The notes under the pieces were generated by a model. That model saw only the letters and a program-made list of their open reading frames with translations. It was not told the DNA's origin and ran no database searches. Below are positions 56,031 through 64,000 of a stretch of 64,000 bases of DNA, piece by piece; the stretch's first letter is position 1; every line of letters begins with the position of its first letter. The DNA lies in assembly GCF_900289175.1 (NCBI RefSeq), contig NZ_LT985747.1:3255624-3319623 (forward strand), read 5' to 3'. The stretch comes from Paenibacillus faecalis (lineage in GTDB: Bacteria > Bacillota > Bacilli > Paenibacillales > Paenibacillaceae). The position numbers and the translations under genes are program-made.

Positions 56031-57896
56031 ATGTTAAGTCAATTCATTATTACCAGCATCCAACAAGCGGTGCAGCACGTCGTGCTCTCAGTTCATGGAG
56101 AAGCTCTGCCGGCTGATCTTACGGTACAAATCGAGCAGCCTGCCAATATGGATCACGGCGATTATTCCACCAATATTTCGATGAAGCTCACCAAAACCCT
56201 CCGCAATGCACCCATACGTATTGCCGAGCAAATAAAAAGTCAGCTTGAACAAACTGAGTCTTTTGCAAAATTGATACCTCGTATCCAGGTTGTTCCGCCA
56301 GGTTTCATTAATTTTTATATCGATTGGTCCATATGGGCTCAAACGACATTTGAACTGCCTCCGGCCCCAGCGAAAAAGGTTGTTATTGAACATACCTCGA
56401 TCAATCCAAACAAATCTGCACATATCGGTCACCTGAGAAATTCTTGTATCGGAGATACGCTCGTACGGTTAATGAAAAAAATCGGCTATGAAGTGGAGGT
56501 TCATAATTACATCGATGATCTGGGCAATCAATTAGCAGACACCGTCGTCGGTCTTCAGAACATTCCCTTATCGAAAGAACATATCCGTTTTGGAGATTAT
56601 TGCTGGGATATTTACTCGGCAGTAAACAAGGTTTATCAAAAAGATCCGGAGCTGGTCAACCAAAGAAGCGAGGTGCTTCATGCACTCGAAGAAGGCAATC
56701 AGAATTTGTCCTGGATCGGGCATCTTGTAGCTGAAAAAATCGTACGTGAACATATCGAAGAAATGAAGCAATTCGGCATAGAGTATGATCTGCTCGTCTG
56801 GGAAAGCAATATCGTCAGAGAAGGATTTTGGGCTTCAGCGTTTGAATTGCTTAAGAAAACTTCCTTGTTTCATCAAGAGACAGAAGGCAAGCTGGCTGGC
56901 TGCTGGGTGTTAAAGCAAACCGATCAGGAATCCGGAGATGATCACGAAACCGAACACAGTGTCGATAAGGTGCTTGTTCGCTCCAACGGGATTTTAACTT
57001 ATACTGCGAAGGATATAGCTTACCATCTCTGGAAATACGGCTTGCTGCAAAATGATTTTATGTACAAAAAGTTCGCAGGAGATCTATGGACAACCAGCTC
57101 TCATGGTGAGATGCATTCATTCGGTAAGGGTGACATGGTTATTAACGTGATTGATTATCGGCAGCAGTATCCGCAGGCGATGGTCAAGCAAGCGCTTGAA
57201 GGGTTAGGATTTACCAAAGAAGCCGAGAAACTTCGCCATGTCAGCTACGGCGTTGTATCCTTGAGCCCATCTGCCGCAGCCGACCTTGGAATGGACACAT
57301 CGGATGGCAAAGCTTCTTATGCCATGTCCGGACGCCAAGGTATCGGCATCAAAATACCAGAGCTGATCGACGTGATGGAGAACATCATCGAAGAAGCCCG
57401 TTCCGATAAAGAGGGCTTGTCCAGCCGAGAGATCGCTACCGCTTCCATCCGTTACTATTTACTGCGTTTTGCTCTGCAAACTGAAGTGGTATTTGATATG
57501 AAGCAAGCAGCCGAAATATCCGGAAATACGGGTGTCTACTTACTCTATTCCTATGCCCGCGCATTGAGTGTACTAAATAAAGCCACTGACAAAGGCATGA
57601 CGCCATTAATACCAACACAATTTCCTACTCTAGAAAAAGCGGAACATGCCTTGCTGAGACACATCAGCGCCTGGCAAGATGCACTCTATTCAGCGGATAA
57701 AGAACTATCGCCTAATTCGCTATGTAATTACGCATATGAGCTTGCCTCACTGTTTAATAACTTTTATGGAGCTTGTCCGATTCTCAAAGCGGAAGGTGAC
57801 GTACTCCGTTTCCGTATATGGTTAACTTATGTTTTCAAGGAAACGCTAGGAGAAGCATTAGAGGTTCTTGGGCTGCCAACACCGAGCCGCATGTAA
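56031..57896 (+). CDS. argS: Arginyl-tRNA synthetase
   Basis: Charges tRNA-Arg. The 621-residue class I enzyme has an N-terminal domain (about 1-110), the HIGH-type motif in NKSAHIGHLRN, NYIDDLGNQLAD, the KMSKS counterpart in AMSGRQGIGIKI, and the C-terminal anticodon domain (ALLRHISAWQDALYS). It is about 60 residues longer than ordinary Bacillus ArgS, and EHTSINPNKSAHIGHLRNS recalls longer archaeal-type enzymes, so it may be a divergent or second copy; this cannot be decided from one window. Start ATG 56031 follows AAGGAGG. Control is by the upstream T-box. Confidence 0.94.
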   Translation: MLSQFIITSIQQAVQHVVLSVHGEALPADLTVQIEQPANMDHGDYSTNISMKLTKTLRNAPIRIAEQIKSQLEQTESFAKLIPRIQVVPPGFINFYIDWSIWAQTTFELPPAPAKKVVIEHTSINPNKSAHIGHLRNSCIGDTLVRLMKKIGYEVEVHNYIDDLGNQLADTVVGLQNIPLSKEHIRFGDYCWDIYSAVNKVYQKDPELVNQRSEVLHALEEGNQNLSWIGHLVAEKIVREHIEEMKQFGIEYDLLVWESNIVREGFWASAFELLKKTSLFHQETEGKLAGCWVLKQTDQESGDDHETEHSVDKVLVRSNGILTYTAKDIAYHLWKYGLLQNDFMYKKFAGDLWTTSSHGEMHSFGKGDMVINVIDYRQQYPQAMVKQALEGLGFTKEAEKLRHVSYGVVSLSPSAAADLGMDTSDGKASYAMSGRQGIGIKIPELIDVMENIIEEARSDKEGLSSREIATASIRYYLLRFALQTEVVFDMKQAAEISGNTGVYLLYSYARALSVLNKATDKGMTPLIPTQFPTLEKAEHALLRHISAWQDALYSADKELSPNSLCNYAYELASLFNNFYGACPILKAEGDVLRFRIWLTYVFKETLGEALEVLGLPTPSRM

Positions 57897-57923
57897 ACCT
57901 CCCAAGTATACATGATCCAATTT

Positions 57924-57950
57924 AAAAGCCCCCGCTAAGCGGGGGCTTTT
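57924..57950. terminator. Bidirectional terminator between argS and the 57966 gene
   Basis: Perfect 12-bp stem AAAAGCCCCCGC/GCGGGGGCTTTT with a 3-base loop, T-runs on both strands, serving the convergent genes. Confidence 0.92.
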
Positions 57951-57965
57951 AAATAGCATTATCCA

Positions 57966-58409
57966 TTATTGCAAACCTCGAATCGTCAATTTAACGCTGT
58001 AGCCCTGGTCTGTTTTAATTGCTTCCGCAATTGTCCAGTTCACAGCCAAAGCCAGTTTCAATCGATCCAGCTCTTCTTCCTTTAGTAAAAGCCCTTCAAT
58101 AACCCCTTCACCAACTGTAAAATCAGTTTCCGAATTTAGATGAAAAGCTTCTTCCAGCCATATTTTCAAACCGTTTCTCGTATTAAATGTAATTCTGTAG
58201 CCTTCTGCCACAGCCTTTTCCAAATCCTCGCCATGCTCCTTTGCATAACTGAACAGCTCTGCATAGTTGAACCGGTTATTCTGAGCGACACGGAATGCTT
58301 CAACCTGACTCGAACGAACAGCCTGTAGTAGCTCCTCTTCCCCTAGCCCTGATCTTCTGGCATGTTCCAAAAGAATAGCGGTGTTCTGCGATATTTTCGT
58401 AAATGACAT
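57966..58409 (-). CDS. Uncharacterised small cytosolic protein
   Basis: I do not recognise it. The 147-residue protein has no signal or membrane segment. The N-terminal half is helical (LLEHARRSGLGEEELLQAVRSS, split), and the C-terminal half is mixed and ends in a beta pattern (SVKLTIRGLQ). AAAGGAGAGA precedes ATG 58409. It is convergent with argS and shares its terminator. It lies inside the tRNA-Arg bounded segment. Confidence 0.75.
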   Translation of the reverse strand: MSFTKISQNTAILLEHARRSGLGEEELLQAVRSSQVEAFRVAQNNRFNYAELFSYAKEHGEDLEKAVAEGYRITFNTRNGLKIWLEEAFHLNSETDFTVGEGVIEGLLLKEEELDRLKLALAVNWTIAEAIKTDQGYSVKLTIRGLQ

Positions 58410-58569
58410 CAGCGATCTCTCCTTTATGTATGATATTTATCAAATGTATGATACTTATGAACTCATCAGTACGGTTCGGCAAAAGATACCGTGGCCCCGC
58501 GCCCTACCTCTTCCACTTCCTAATGATACTATTTAGTATAAGGCTTTTTAATTAAAATTGCAGTAGTTC

Positions 58570-58904
58570 GGGTTCTCACCTTCTGGAATACGCAAAAAAA
58601 CCGCCCAATGGCGGTTTAACTTAAAGCGTCCCATTTCGGGATACGGCCTGATTAGGCCGACTGCGAAGTGTATGCTATCGTAGCTTATGCTTCGACGAAC
58701 CCCTATTTTGGGGTTCTCACCTTCTGGAATACGCAAAAAAAAACGCCCAATGGCGGTTTATCCAAAGCGTCCCAATTCGGGATACGGCCTGCTTAGGCCG
58801 ACTGCGAAGTGTACGCTATCGAAGTTTATGCTTCGACGAACCCCTATTTGGGGTTCTCACCTTCTGGAATACGCAAAAAACCGCCTAATGGCGGTTACTT
58901 CAAG
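58570..58904 (-). repeat. Right array of ~140-bp tRNA-linked tandem repeats (2 units plus part)
   Basis: Read on the minus strand from the tRNA end, the same block as the left array recurs, with hairpins at 58890, 58750 and 58605. It ends within GTATTCCAGAAGGTGAGAACCC near 58570. The array is therefore in inverted orientation to the left array. Confidence 0.88.
58875..58896 (-). terminator. Terminator of the right tRNA-Arg
   Basis: AACCGCC/GGCGGTT stem with a T run on the minus strand, equivalent to the left copy. Confidence 0.85.
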
Positions 58905-58978
<74 letters not shown>

Positions 58979-59138
58979 AAAACTATGTATAAGCAGTCAT
59001 AAAACAATGACGAAATTTATTATATCGTATCTTCGCGGAAATTCAAAGAACTTTTTTGCGGGAACCATATGATTTTGAATCAGCTTGCAGCTAACAGGGT
59101 AATATGTATAACAAATAAAGATTGAAAGGAGAGACTCT

Positions 59139-59432
59139 ATGCGGCAGTTACTTGCATCATTATCCTACTTCAGTATCTTTTTCGCACCGTTTATATTGCC
59201 AATTCTCGTTTGGATCCTCTCCAAAGATCATTATGTTGAAAAGCACGCTAAACGTGCCCTTGTCTCTCACCTTTTTCCTGTCATCGCAGCCATTGTGCTG
59301 ATTATTTTGGCTATAAGCGCAGGTTCTTTTGGTGCAGTGATTGGATATTTGATCTTGTTCGGTATCATCTATTTCAGCGCATTTGTATACAATGTGGTCA
59401 AAGGAATTCAGGTACTCCGAGAGTATGCATAG
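59139..59432 (+). CDS. Small membrane protein (DUF4870-like)
   Basis: A 97-residue protein with three hydrophobic segments (about 8-25, 43-64 and 66-88). The segment around HYVEKHAKRALVSHLFPVI matches the DUF4870 pattern, where the loop carries 'xAKxAL'. GAAAGGAGA precedes ATG 59139. Function unknown. Confidence 0.8.
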   Translation: MRQLLASLSYFSIFFAPFILPILVWILSKDHYVEKHAKRALVSHLFPVIAAIVLIILAISAGSFGAVIGYLILFGIIYFSAFVYNVVKGIQVLREYA

Positions 59433-59474
59433 CAAGATCATGCTCTTAATTTAAACTTTAAACCGGGTTATGGA

Positions 59475-59503
59475 AAAGGACCAGGCATAAAGCCAGGTCC
59501 TTT
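59475..59503 (+). terminator. Terminator after the DUF4870-like gene
   Basis: AAAGGACC/GGTCCTTT stem with inner pairs, followed by ATTTAAT; strong hairpin, weak T tract. Confidence 0.7.
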
Positions 59504-59525
59504 ATTTAATGAGCACGCCATAATT

Positions 59526-59557
59526 AAAGAGACCATGCCCGTCAGCATGGTCTCTTT
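59526..59557 (-). terminator. Terminator after the 59573 gene
   Basis: Perfect 13-bp stem AAAGAGACCATGC/GCATGGTCTCTTT with a 6-base loop, T tract on the minus strand (TTTAATTAT). Confidence 0.85.
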
Positions 59558-59572
59558 ATTAATCTTAAGCGG

Positions 59573-59935
59573 TTATGGTGCGTTGCCTTCATAAAACCGT
59601 TCATTCAACTGCTGCTTCAATGTTCCATGAGATAAGAGCTGCTGTTTAAATTGGTCTCGTTCCTCTTCAGCTGTACCGATTGTAATATTTTCAAATGCAA
59701 CATCCGTTGCATCCTCAAAAGCGGTATGCATACAGTTATCAAACCAATCGTGCTCAAGAGAGGCGTTACTGCGAACGACTTTCACTAATTCATACCCCCC
59801 GATCGGTGCCGATGGAGCCAAATAGGCCAATATTACGGTATCGGTTTCAGAAGAGGGGTGAACCTCAATCTCAGCACATGGTGTACCGTTTATTTGCGTC
59901 ATACGTCGTATTGTTGCACTCTTAATCGAATACAT
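59573..59935 (-). CDS. Uncharacterised small protein
   Basis: A 120-residue protein I do not recognise. It has a beta-rich N-terminus (SIKSATIRRMTQINGTPCAEI) and an acidic helical end (AEEERDQFKQQLLSH). No signal peptide. Start ATG 59935 with AAGGAGA about 12 bases upstream. It follows a gene of similar size (59953-60276) by 17 bases and shares its strand, so the two probably form an operon. Confidence 0.7.
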   Translation of the reverse strand: MYSIKSATIRRMTQINGTPCAEIEVHPSSETDTVILAYLAPSAPIGGYELVKVVRSNASLEHDWFDNCMHTAFEDATDVAFENITIGTAEEERDQFKQQLLSHGTLKQQLNERFYEGNAP

Positions 59936-59952
59936 AGGTAACCATTTCTCCT

Positions 59953-60276
59953 TTAGTGGTCAGTAAAATGGGGCAGCAGCCGAAGCTGCTCCATCTGATG
60001 CCTAGTTTCAGCTGTTCCCAGACGATAAATCGACATGTACACACGATCGAGTGAATTCTGAAACGGTGCGTTTGTACTCTCTTCAGGTGTATCCGGCCAA
60101 GGAAACATGTAACCCGGGAACGCCTCCTCTTCCTTTTCCTGCATTAAGTCCAGCTCTATTCTTACCTGATCTGCTTCTTCCGGCGTAGCCTCAATTTCCC
60201 ACTCATAGGCGCTCTGTCCCTGCTCTTTCAAAACGGAACGACCATGAACGGAAACATAATATTTTGACTTGTCCAT
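59953..60276 (-). CDS. Uncharacterised small protein
   Basis: A 107-residue protein I do not recognise. MDKSKYYVSVHGRSVLKEQG and the acidic EATPEEADQVRIELDLM segment are visible; no membrane segment. The frame opens at 60300, but GGAAGGAGTG is best spaced for ATG 60276. Upstream partner of the 59573 gene. Confidence 0.72.
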   Translation of the reverse strand: MDKSKYYVSVHGRSVLKEQGQSAYEWEIEATPEEADQVRIELDLMQEKEEEAFPGYMFPWPDTPEESTNAPFQNSLDRVYMSIYRLGTAETRHQMEQLRLLPHFTDH

Positions 60277-60434
60277 CACGCTATCACTCCTTCCAATCAA
60301 AATCGTCCTCCCTCATAGTTTTCGTTAAAGGACAGACATTTTATGCCTTGTTTCGGCATAATATCTGTATCACTTTTAATGACGTAAACAAAAGATCAGC
60401 GATGTCAATGACAAAGAGAGGATGAAAAGCCGTC

Positions 60435-62279
60435 ATGTGCGGAATAACCGGATTTATTCAATGGAAAGGTGACTTAACGCAGGATTCGGAGCTGCTGGTT
60501 AGAATGACGGAGAGTATCGCACACCGTGGCCCAGATGGATCAGGCACCTGGATTTCTAACCCGTGCGCATTTGGTCACCGCAGGCTCAGTGTTATCGATC
60601 CGGAGAACGGTGCCCAACCTATGATCATCCAGCAAGAAGAAGAGGTCTACGCGATTGTATATAATGGAGAGTTATATAATGCGTCAGAACTGAAAGATGA
60701 ACTGATCCGAAGAGGACACCGATTCAAAACAAAATGTGATACGGAAGTTCTTCTTGTCTCCTATATCGAATGGGGGCCCGACTGCCTGAATCGCTTAAAC
60801 GGGATCTTCGCATTTGCCATTTGGGACAGTGTGAGGGAACAAGTATTTTTGGCAAGGGACCGAGTCGGGGTAAAGCCGTTATTTTACAGCTACGTTGATG
60901 GAACACTTATATTCGGCTCAGAGCCAAAAGCACTGTTGCAGCATCCAAAGGTAGAGCCTGTTGTTGGCCCCGAGGGCCTGGCCGAAGTGTTTATGATCGG
61001 TCCGGCAAGAACACCGGGGCATGGTGTTTACCGAAATGTATCGGAACTGAAGCCCGGGCAAGCGATGATCTTTCATCAGGGCGGCCTTCGGACCTATACA
61101 TATTGGAAGCTTACGAGCAAACCGCACGAAGATGACCTGGAACAGACCACCTCCCATCTTCGTGAGCTGCTCTGCGACACAGTACAAAGACAGCTCATAT
61201 CCGACGTTCCCGTCTGCTCGCTTCTGTCAGGGGGACTTGATTCCAGCGCCCTCTCCGCTATCGCTGTACAATACTATAAACGGACGGGGCAAAGTCAAAT
61301 TCATACCTACTCCGTGGATTATGTTGATAACGATAGACATTTTAAATCCCACTCATTTCAGCCCGGGGCGGATACCCCCTGGATTAAGCGGATGCATGAA
61401 GAACTTGAAACGCAACATCACTGGATTGAATTCGATACGCCGGAGCTGATCGAAGCGCTGGATGAATCGACTCGAAAAAGAGATCTGCCAGGTATGGCCG
61501 ATGTTGACGCCTCCTTGCTTTTGTTTTGCCAAGAGATCAAAAAGAAGGCCACTGTAGCTATTTCCGGTGAAGCTGCTGACGAAATATTCGGCGGATATCC
61601 CTGGTTTCATAAAGAAAAAATGCTGAATTCAGGAACATTCCCCTGGTCTGTTGCCCCGAAAATGCGGGCAGAATTGCTCTCCCCTGAAATCCGGGAATGG
61701 GTCCGTCCACATGATTATTTAGGTGACCGCTACAGCGAAGCCATCGCAGAAGTGCCGATCCTGAAGGGAGAAACCAGTGAACAATCTAAAATGCGTATGA
61801 TGTCTTATCTTAATATTACCCGTTTCATGCCAACACTGCTTGACCGGAAAGACCGGATGAGCATGGGCGCTGGCTTGGAAGTACGCGTACCTTATACAGA
61901 TCACAGACTGATTGAGTATGTATGGAATATTCCTTGGAGTATTAAAACAGCGGGCGACCGAGAGAAAGGCATACTAAGAAAAGCGCTGGAAGGTATATTG
62001 CCTGAAGATGTGCTGTACCGCAAAAAAAGCCCTTATCCAAAAACGCATAATCCGAACTATCTGACAGCCGTCAAGGAGCAGATCCTTTCCATTCTGGATG
62101 ATCCTAGTTCCCCCATTATACCGCTTATAAACACTGCCAAAATCAGAGAGCTTGCTTCCTCTTCCGATGCATCCTCCAACCTGCCCTGGTTCGGGCAGCT
62201 GATGTCGGGACCCCAGTTGTTTGCATATCTGGCGCAGGTGAATTATTGGCTGAAAGATTACCATGTGACTATTCGATAA
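60435..62279 (+). CDS. asnB: Asparagine synthetase (glutamine-hydrolysing)
   Basis: Makes asparagine from aspartate with glutamine nitrogen. The 614-residue protein begins MCGITGFIQW, so Cys2 is the amidotransferase nucleophile. The synthetase half has the PP-loop CSLLSGGLDSSALSAIA. The C-terminal sequence is full length (LVRKAL-type GILRKALEGILPEDVLYRKKSPYPKT). AGAGGATG lies 12 bases before the ATG. It is monocistronic, convergent with rdgB. Confidence 0.95.
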   Translation: MCGITGFIQWKGDLTQDSELLVRMTESIAHRGPDGSGTWISNPCAFGHRRLSVIDPENGAQPMIIQQEEEVYAIVYNGELYNASELKDELIRRGHRFKTKCDTEVLLVSYIEWGPDCLNRLNGIFAFAIWDSVREQVFLARDRVGVKPLFYSYVDGTLIFGSEPKALLQHPKVEPVVGPEGLAEVFMIGPARTPGHGVYRNVSELKPGQAMIFHQGGLRTYTYWKLTSKPHEDDLEQTTSHLRELLCDTVQRQLISDVPVCSLLSGGLDSSALSAIAVQYYKRTGQSQIHTYSVDYVDNDRHFKSHSFQPGADTPWIKRMHEELETQHHWIEFDTPELIEALDESTRKRDLPGMADVDASLLLFCQEIKKKATVAISGEAADEIFGGYPWFHKEKMLNSGTFPWSVAPKMRAELLSPEIREWVRPHDYLGDRYSEAIAEVPILKGETSEQSKMRMMSYLNITRFMPTLLDRKDRMSMGAGLEVRVPYTDHRLIEYVWNIPWSIKTAGDREKGILRKALEGILPEDVLYRKKSPYPKTHNPNYLTAVKEQILSILDDPSSPIIPLINTAKIRELASSSDASSNLPWFGQLMSGPQLFAYLAQVNYWLKDYHVTIR

Positions 62280-62301
62280 ATGGTGTTTTTTATCTAATAA
62301 A

Positions 62302-62347
62302 AAAGGATATTTCCCATTCACACCTAAATGATTGGAAAATATCCTTT
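62302..62347. terminator. Terminator between asnB and rdgB
   Basis: AAAGGATATTTCC pairs with GGAAAATATCCTTT around an AT-rich loop; T and A runs on both sides allow use by both convergent genes. Confidence 0.75.
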
Positions 62348-62397
62348 ATGTATAGTAAGCGATAATTCGAAACCACCGCTTACATCAAACCAAGCAT

Positions 62398-63018
62398 CTA
62401 TTGCAGCTTCGCCACCAGTTGACGCAGCGCCGCGCCGCGATGGCTGATCGACTGCTTTTCTTCCAGCGTCAATTCAGCCATTGTTTTTTCAAATTCAGGA
62501 ACATAAAATAACGGATCGTAGCCGAAGCCTCCACATCCTGCCGGGTTTGAAGTAATCCATCCGTCCACCGTTCCTTTTGTCTCTATCAATTGTCCTGTCG
62601 CCGGATCATACAATACCAGAACGCAGACGAACTGTGCTGGACTAAGCAGCGGCTGCTCCGTATCTTCTCCAAGACGCAGTTCTTCAAGCTCAGAAAGGAG
62701 TTTTCGGTTGTTATCCTCATCCGCTCCATGCTCGCCGGCATAGCGTGCAGAGTAAACCCCAGGTTCTCCGTTTAACGCCTCCACGCATAGACCTGAGTCA
62801 TCAGCGAGAACAGGCATCCCCAGCGAATCCCCGACCGTTCTGGCTTTTTTCATCGCATTTTCGGAAAAAGACTGTCCGTCCTCTACGACGTCCGGAATTT
62901 CAGGGTAATCAAACATGCTGACCACTTTTTTACCAAGAGGTGCAAAGGCGTGTGAAAATTCTTTGATTTTACCTTGGTTTCGTGTTGCAACAATGATAAC
63001 GTCTCCCTGCAAATTCAT
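62398..63018 (-). CDS. rdgB: dITP/XTP pyrophosphatase (RdgB/HAM1)
   Basis: Removes ITP, dITP and XTP from the nucleotide pool. The 206-residue protein has VATRNQGKIKEF at the N-terminus, VLADDSGLCVEALNG, PGVYSARYAG and SHRGAAL. ATG 63018 lies 3 bases after rph ends, as in B. subtilis (rph-ysnA). Confidence 0.95.
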   Translation of the reverse strand: MNLQGDVIIVATRNQGKIKEFSHAFAPLGKKVVSMFDYPEIPDVVEDGQSFSENAMKKARTVGDSLGMPVLADDSGLCVEALNGEPGVYSARYAGEHGADEDNNRKLLSELEELRLGEDTEQPLLSPAQFVCVLVLYDPATGQLIETKGTVDGWITSNPAGCGGFGYDPLFYVPEFEKTMAELTLEEKQSISHRGAALRQLVAKLQ

Positions 63019-63021
63019 GAG

Positions 63022-63780
63022 TCACACTCCGCTTCTGGTATTGACTGTGCCGATTTTCGCCGCAATAGGTCCAAGCGCTTCCTGCTGACGTGAAATCAGC
63101 TCACGGATTCCTTTTTCACCAAGCTCCAAAATCTGATCGAGCTCTTCACGTGAAAACGGGCTATCCTCCCCAGTACCCTGTACCTCAACAAATTTGCCGC
63201 TGCCGGTCATGACAAGATTCATATCCACTTTCGCCTTCGAATCTTCCTCATAATTCAAATCCAAAAGTGCTTGCCCACCTGCAACACCGACACTGACAGA
63301 TGCCAAATAATCAGTAATCGGGAAAACAGCCAGCTTATGCTGCTCAGCAATTTTATTTGCTGCAATCGCCAACGCTACAAATGCACCGGTAATGGAAGTT
63401 GTTCGGGTACCGCCATCGGCCTGAATAACATCACAGTCCAGCGTAATCGTACGTTCACCTAGCGCATGCAGATTCACAACGGACCTGAGCGCTCTGCCGA
63501 TCAGTCGCTGAATTTCCATCGTCCGGCCGCTGAGTTTTCCACGGTTCGCCTCCCGCTGATTGCGAGTTTGCGTTGCCCGCGGCAGCATGGAATACTCCGC
63601 TGTCACCCAACCCTTTCCTTGTCCTTTCAGAAACGGGGGAACCTTCTCGTCCACAGTTGCTGTAATCAGCACCTTGGTCTCTCCCATTTCGATGTACACG
63701 GAGCCTTCCGCATATTTATTCACATGGGTCGATAAATTCATCGGCCGAAGCTCGTCGCTCTTGCGTCCGTTAAATCTCAT
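63022..63780 (-). CDS. rph: Ribonuclease PH
   Basis: Phosphorolytic 3' exoribonuclease that trims tRNA precursors. The 252-residue protein carries [16 protein letters not shown] N-terminus ([13 protein letters not shown]), [15 protein letters not shown], and the phosphate-site region [20 protein letters not shown] 63780 has AGGAGGAA upstream. It follows a gerM-like gene. Confidence 0.97.
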   Translation of the reverse strand: MRFNGRKSDELRPMNLSTHVNKYAEGSVYIEMGETKVLITATVDEKVPPFLKGQGKGWVTAEYSMLPRATQTRNQREANRGKLSGRTMEIQRLIGRALRSVVNLHALGERTITLDCDVIQADGGTRTTSITGAFVALAIAANKIAEQHKLAVFPITDYLASVSVGVAGGQALLDLNYEEDSKAKVDMNLVMTGSGKFVEVQGTGEDSPFSREELDQILELGEKGIRELISRQQEALGPIAAKIGTVNTRSGV

Positions 63781-63876
63781 GTTTTTTTCCTCCTACATCT
63801 TATCGCAATCCTAATTAGCATCCCCTATTCTACCAAAGTGCAGGCATAAAAGCATCTTTTCACAAAATCTGCCTTC

Positions 63877-64000
63877 TTAAATAGGGATTTCATTAATAAA
63901 TTCTGGCTTGCTGACAGGCTCACTGTAGTTGCGCCCATCATCTCCCTTGACTTCGGTCATATCATTCATTTGTATTTTTACCTTCGCGTTATTCGAATTT
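63877..64000 (-). CDS. gerM: 3' end of a GerM-like germination/sporulation gene (truncated by window)
   Basis: The last 40 codons of a gene run off the right window edge and end at TAA 63877-63879 (...MTEVKGDDGRNYSEPVSK, then PEFINEIPI). Position directly upstream of rph matches gerM of B. subtilis, and the tail fits. The assignment relies mostly on position. Confidence 0.6.
   Translation of the reverse strand, partial: NSNNAKVKIQMNDMTEVKGDDGRNYSEPVSKPEFINEIPI

Overview
The window looks like a chromosomal segment of a spore-forming member of the Bacillota, most likely Paenibacillus or a close relative. The evidence is the density of sporulation genes (SafA-like, spo0B, spoIVFA/FB, a SpoIIB-like gene, spoVID, gerM), Firmicute-type T-box leaders, L27 with a cleavable N-terminal extension next to its protease Prp, strong GGAGG ribosome sites with frequent GTG/TTG starts, and Bacillus-like gene order. 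Almost everything up to about 53 kb lies on the minus strand.

Layout from left to right. 1-1803: 5' part of a LysM, His-rich spore-coat gene. 2048-6836: amino-acid operon read pheB-hom-thrC-thrB-pheA from one promoter. 7006-7767: unknown membrane protein. 7990-11204: rplU-prp-rpmA-spo0B-obg. 11368-16078: minC-minD-spoIVFA-spoIVFB-rng. 16160-21769: mreBCD, radC, maf, a small membrane protein and a SpoIIB-like SPOR protein. 21983-28017: valS (with a valine T-box), folC and murC. 28165-29601: spoVID. 29840-38551: heme operon hemA-hemX-(precorrin-2 dehydrogenase)-hemC-cobA/hemD-hemB-hemL-rluD. 39029-45288: speD, an unknown protein, engB, lonA, lonB. 45533-46978: an IS3-family insertion sequence. 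47030-52884: ispG, clpX, clpP, trigger factor and a conserved tig-linked protein. The order resembles the Bacillus subtilis hem-valS-mre-min-obg block with local insertions (rng, rluD, ispG, speD, the IS).

53134-58978 is the most unusual part. Two identical tRNA-Arg(UCU) genes face each other. Each is followed on its 3' side by tandem copies of a ~140-bp unit carrying a terminator hairpin and pieces that resemble the tRNA 3' half in both orientations. Between them lie a secreted matrixin-like protease with a recent internal duplication, a half-size EamA transporter, an arginyl-tRNA synthetase behind its own T-box (specifier CGG), and an uncharacterised protein. 59139-64000 holds a small membrane protein, two uncharacterised small proteins, asnB, rdgB, rph and the 3' end of a gerM-like gene.

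Other points worth checking: the IS sits in the loop of what was the ispG terminator; mreC appears to start at CTG; the tig-linked gene appears to start at ATA; several proteins need start codons different from the longest open frame. All calls come from reading the sequence by eye; no database search was run.
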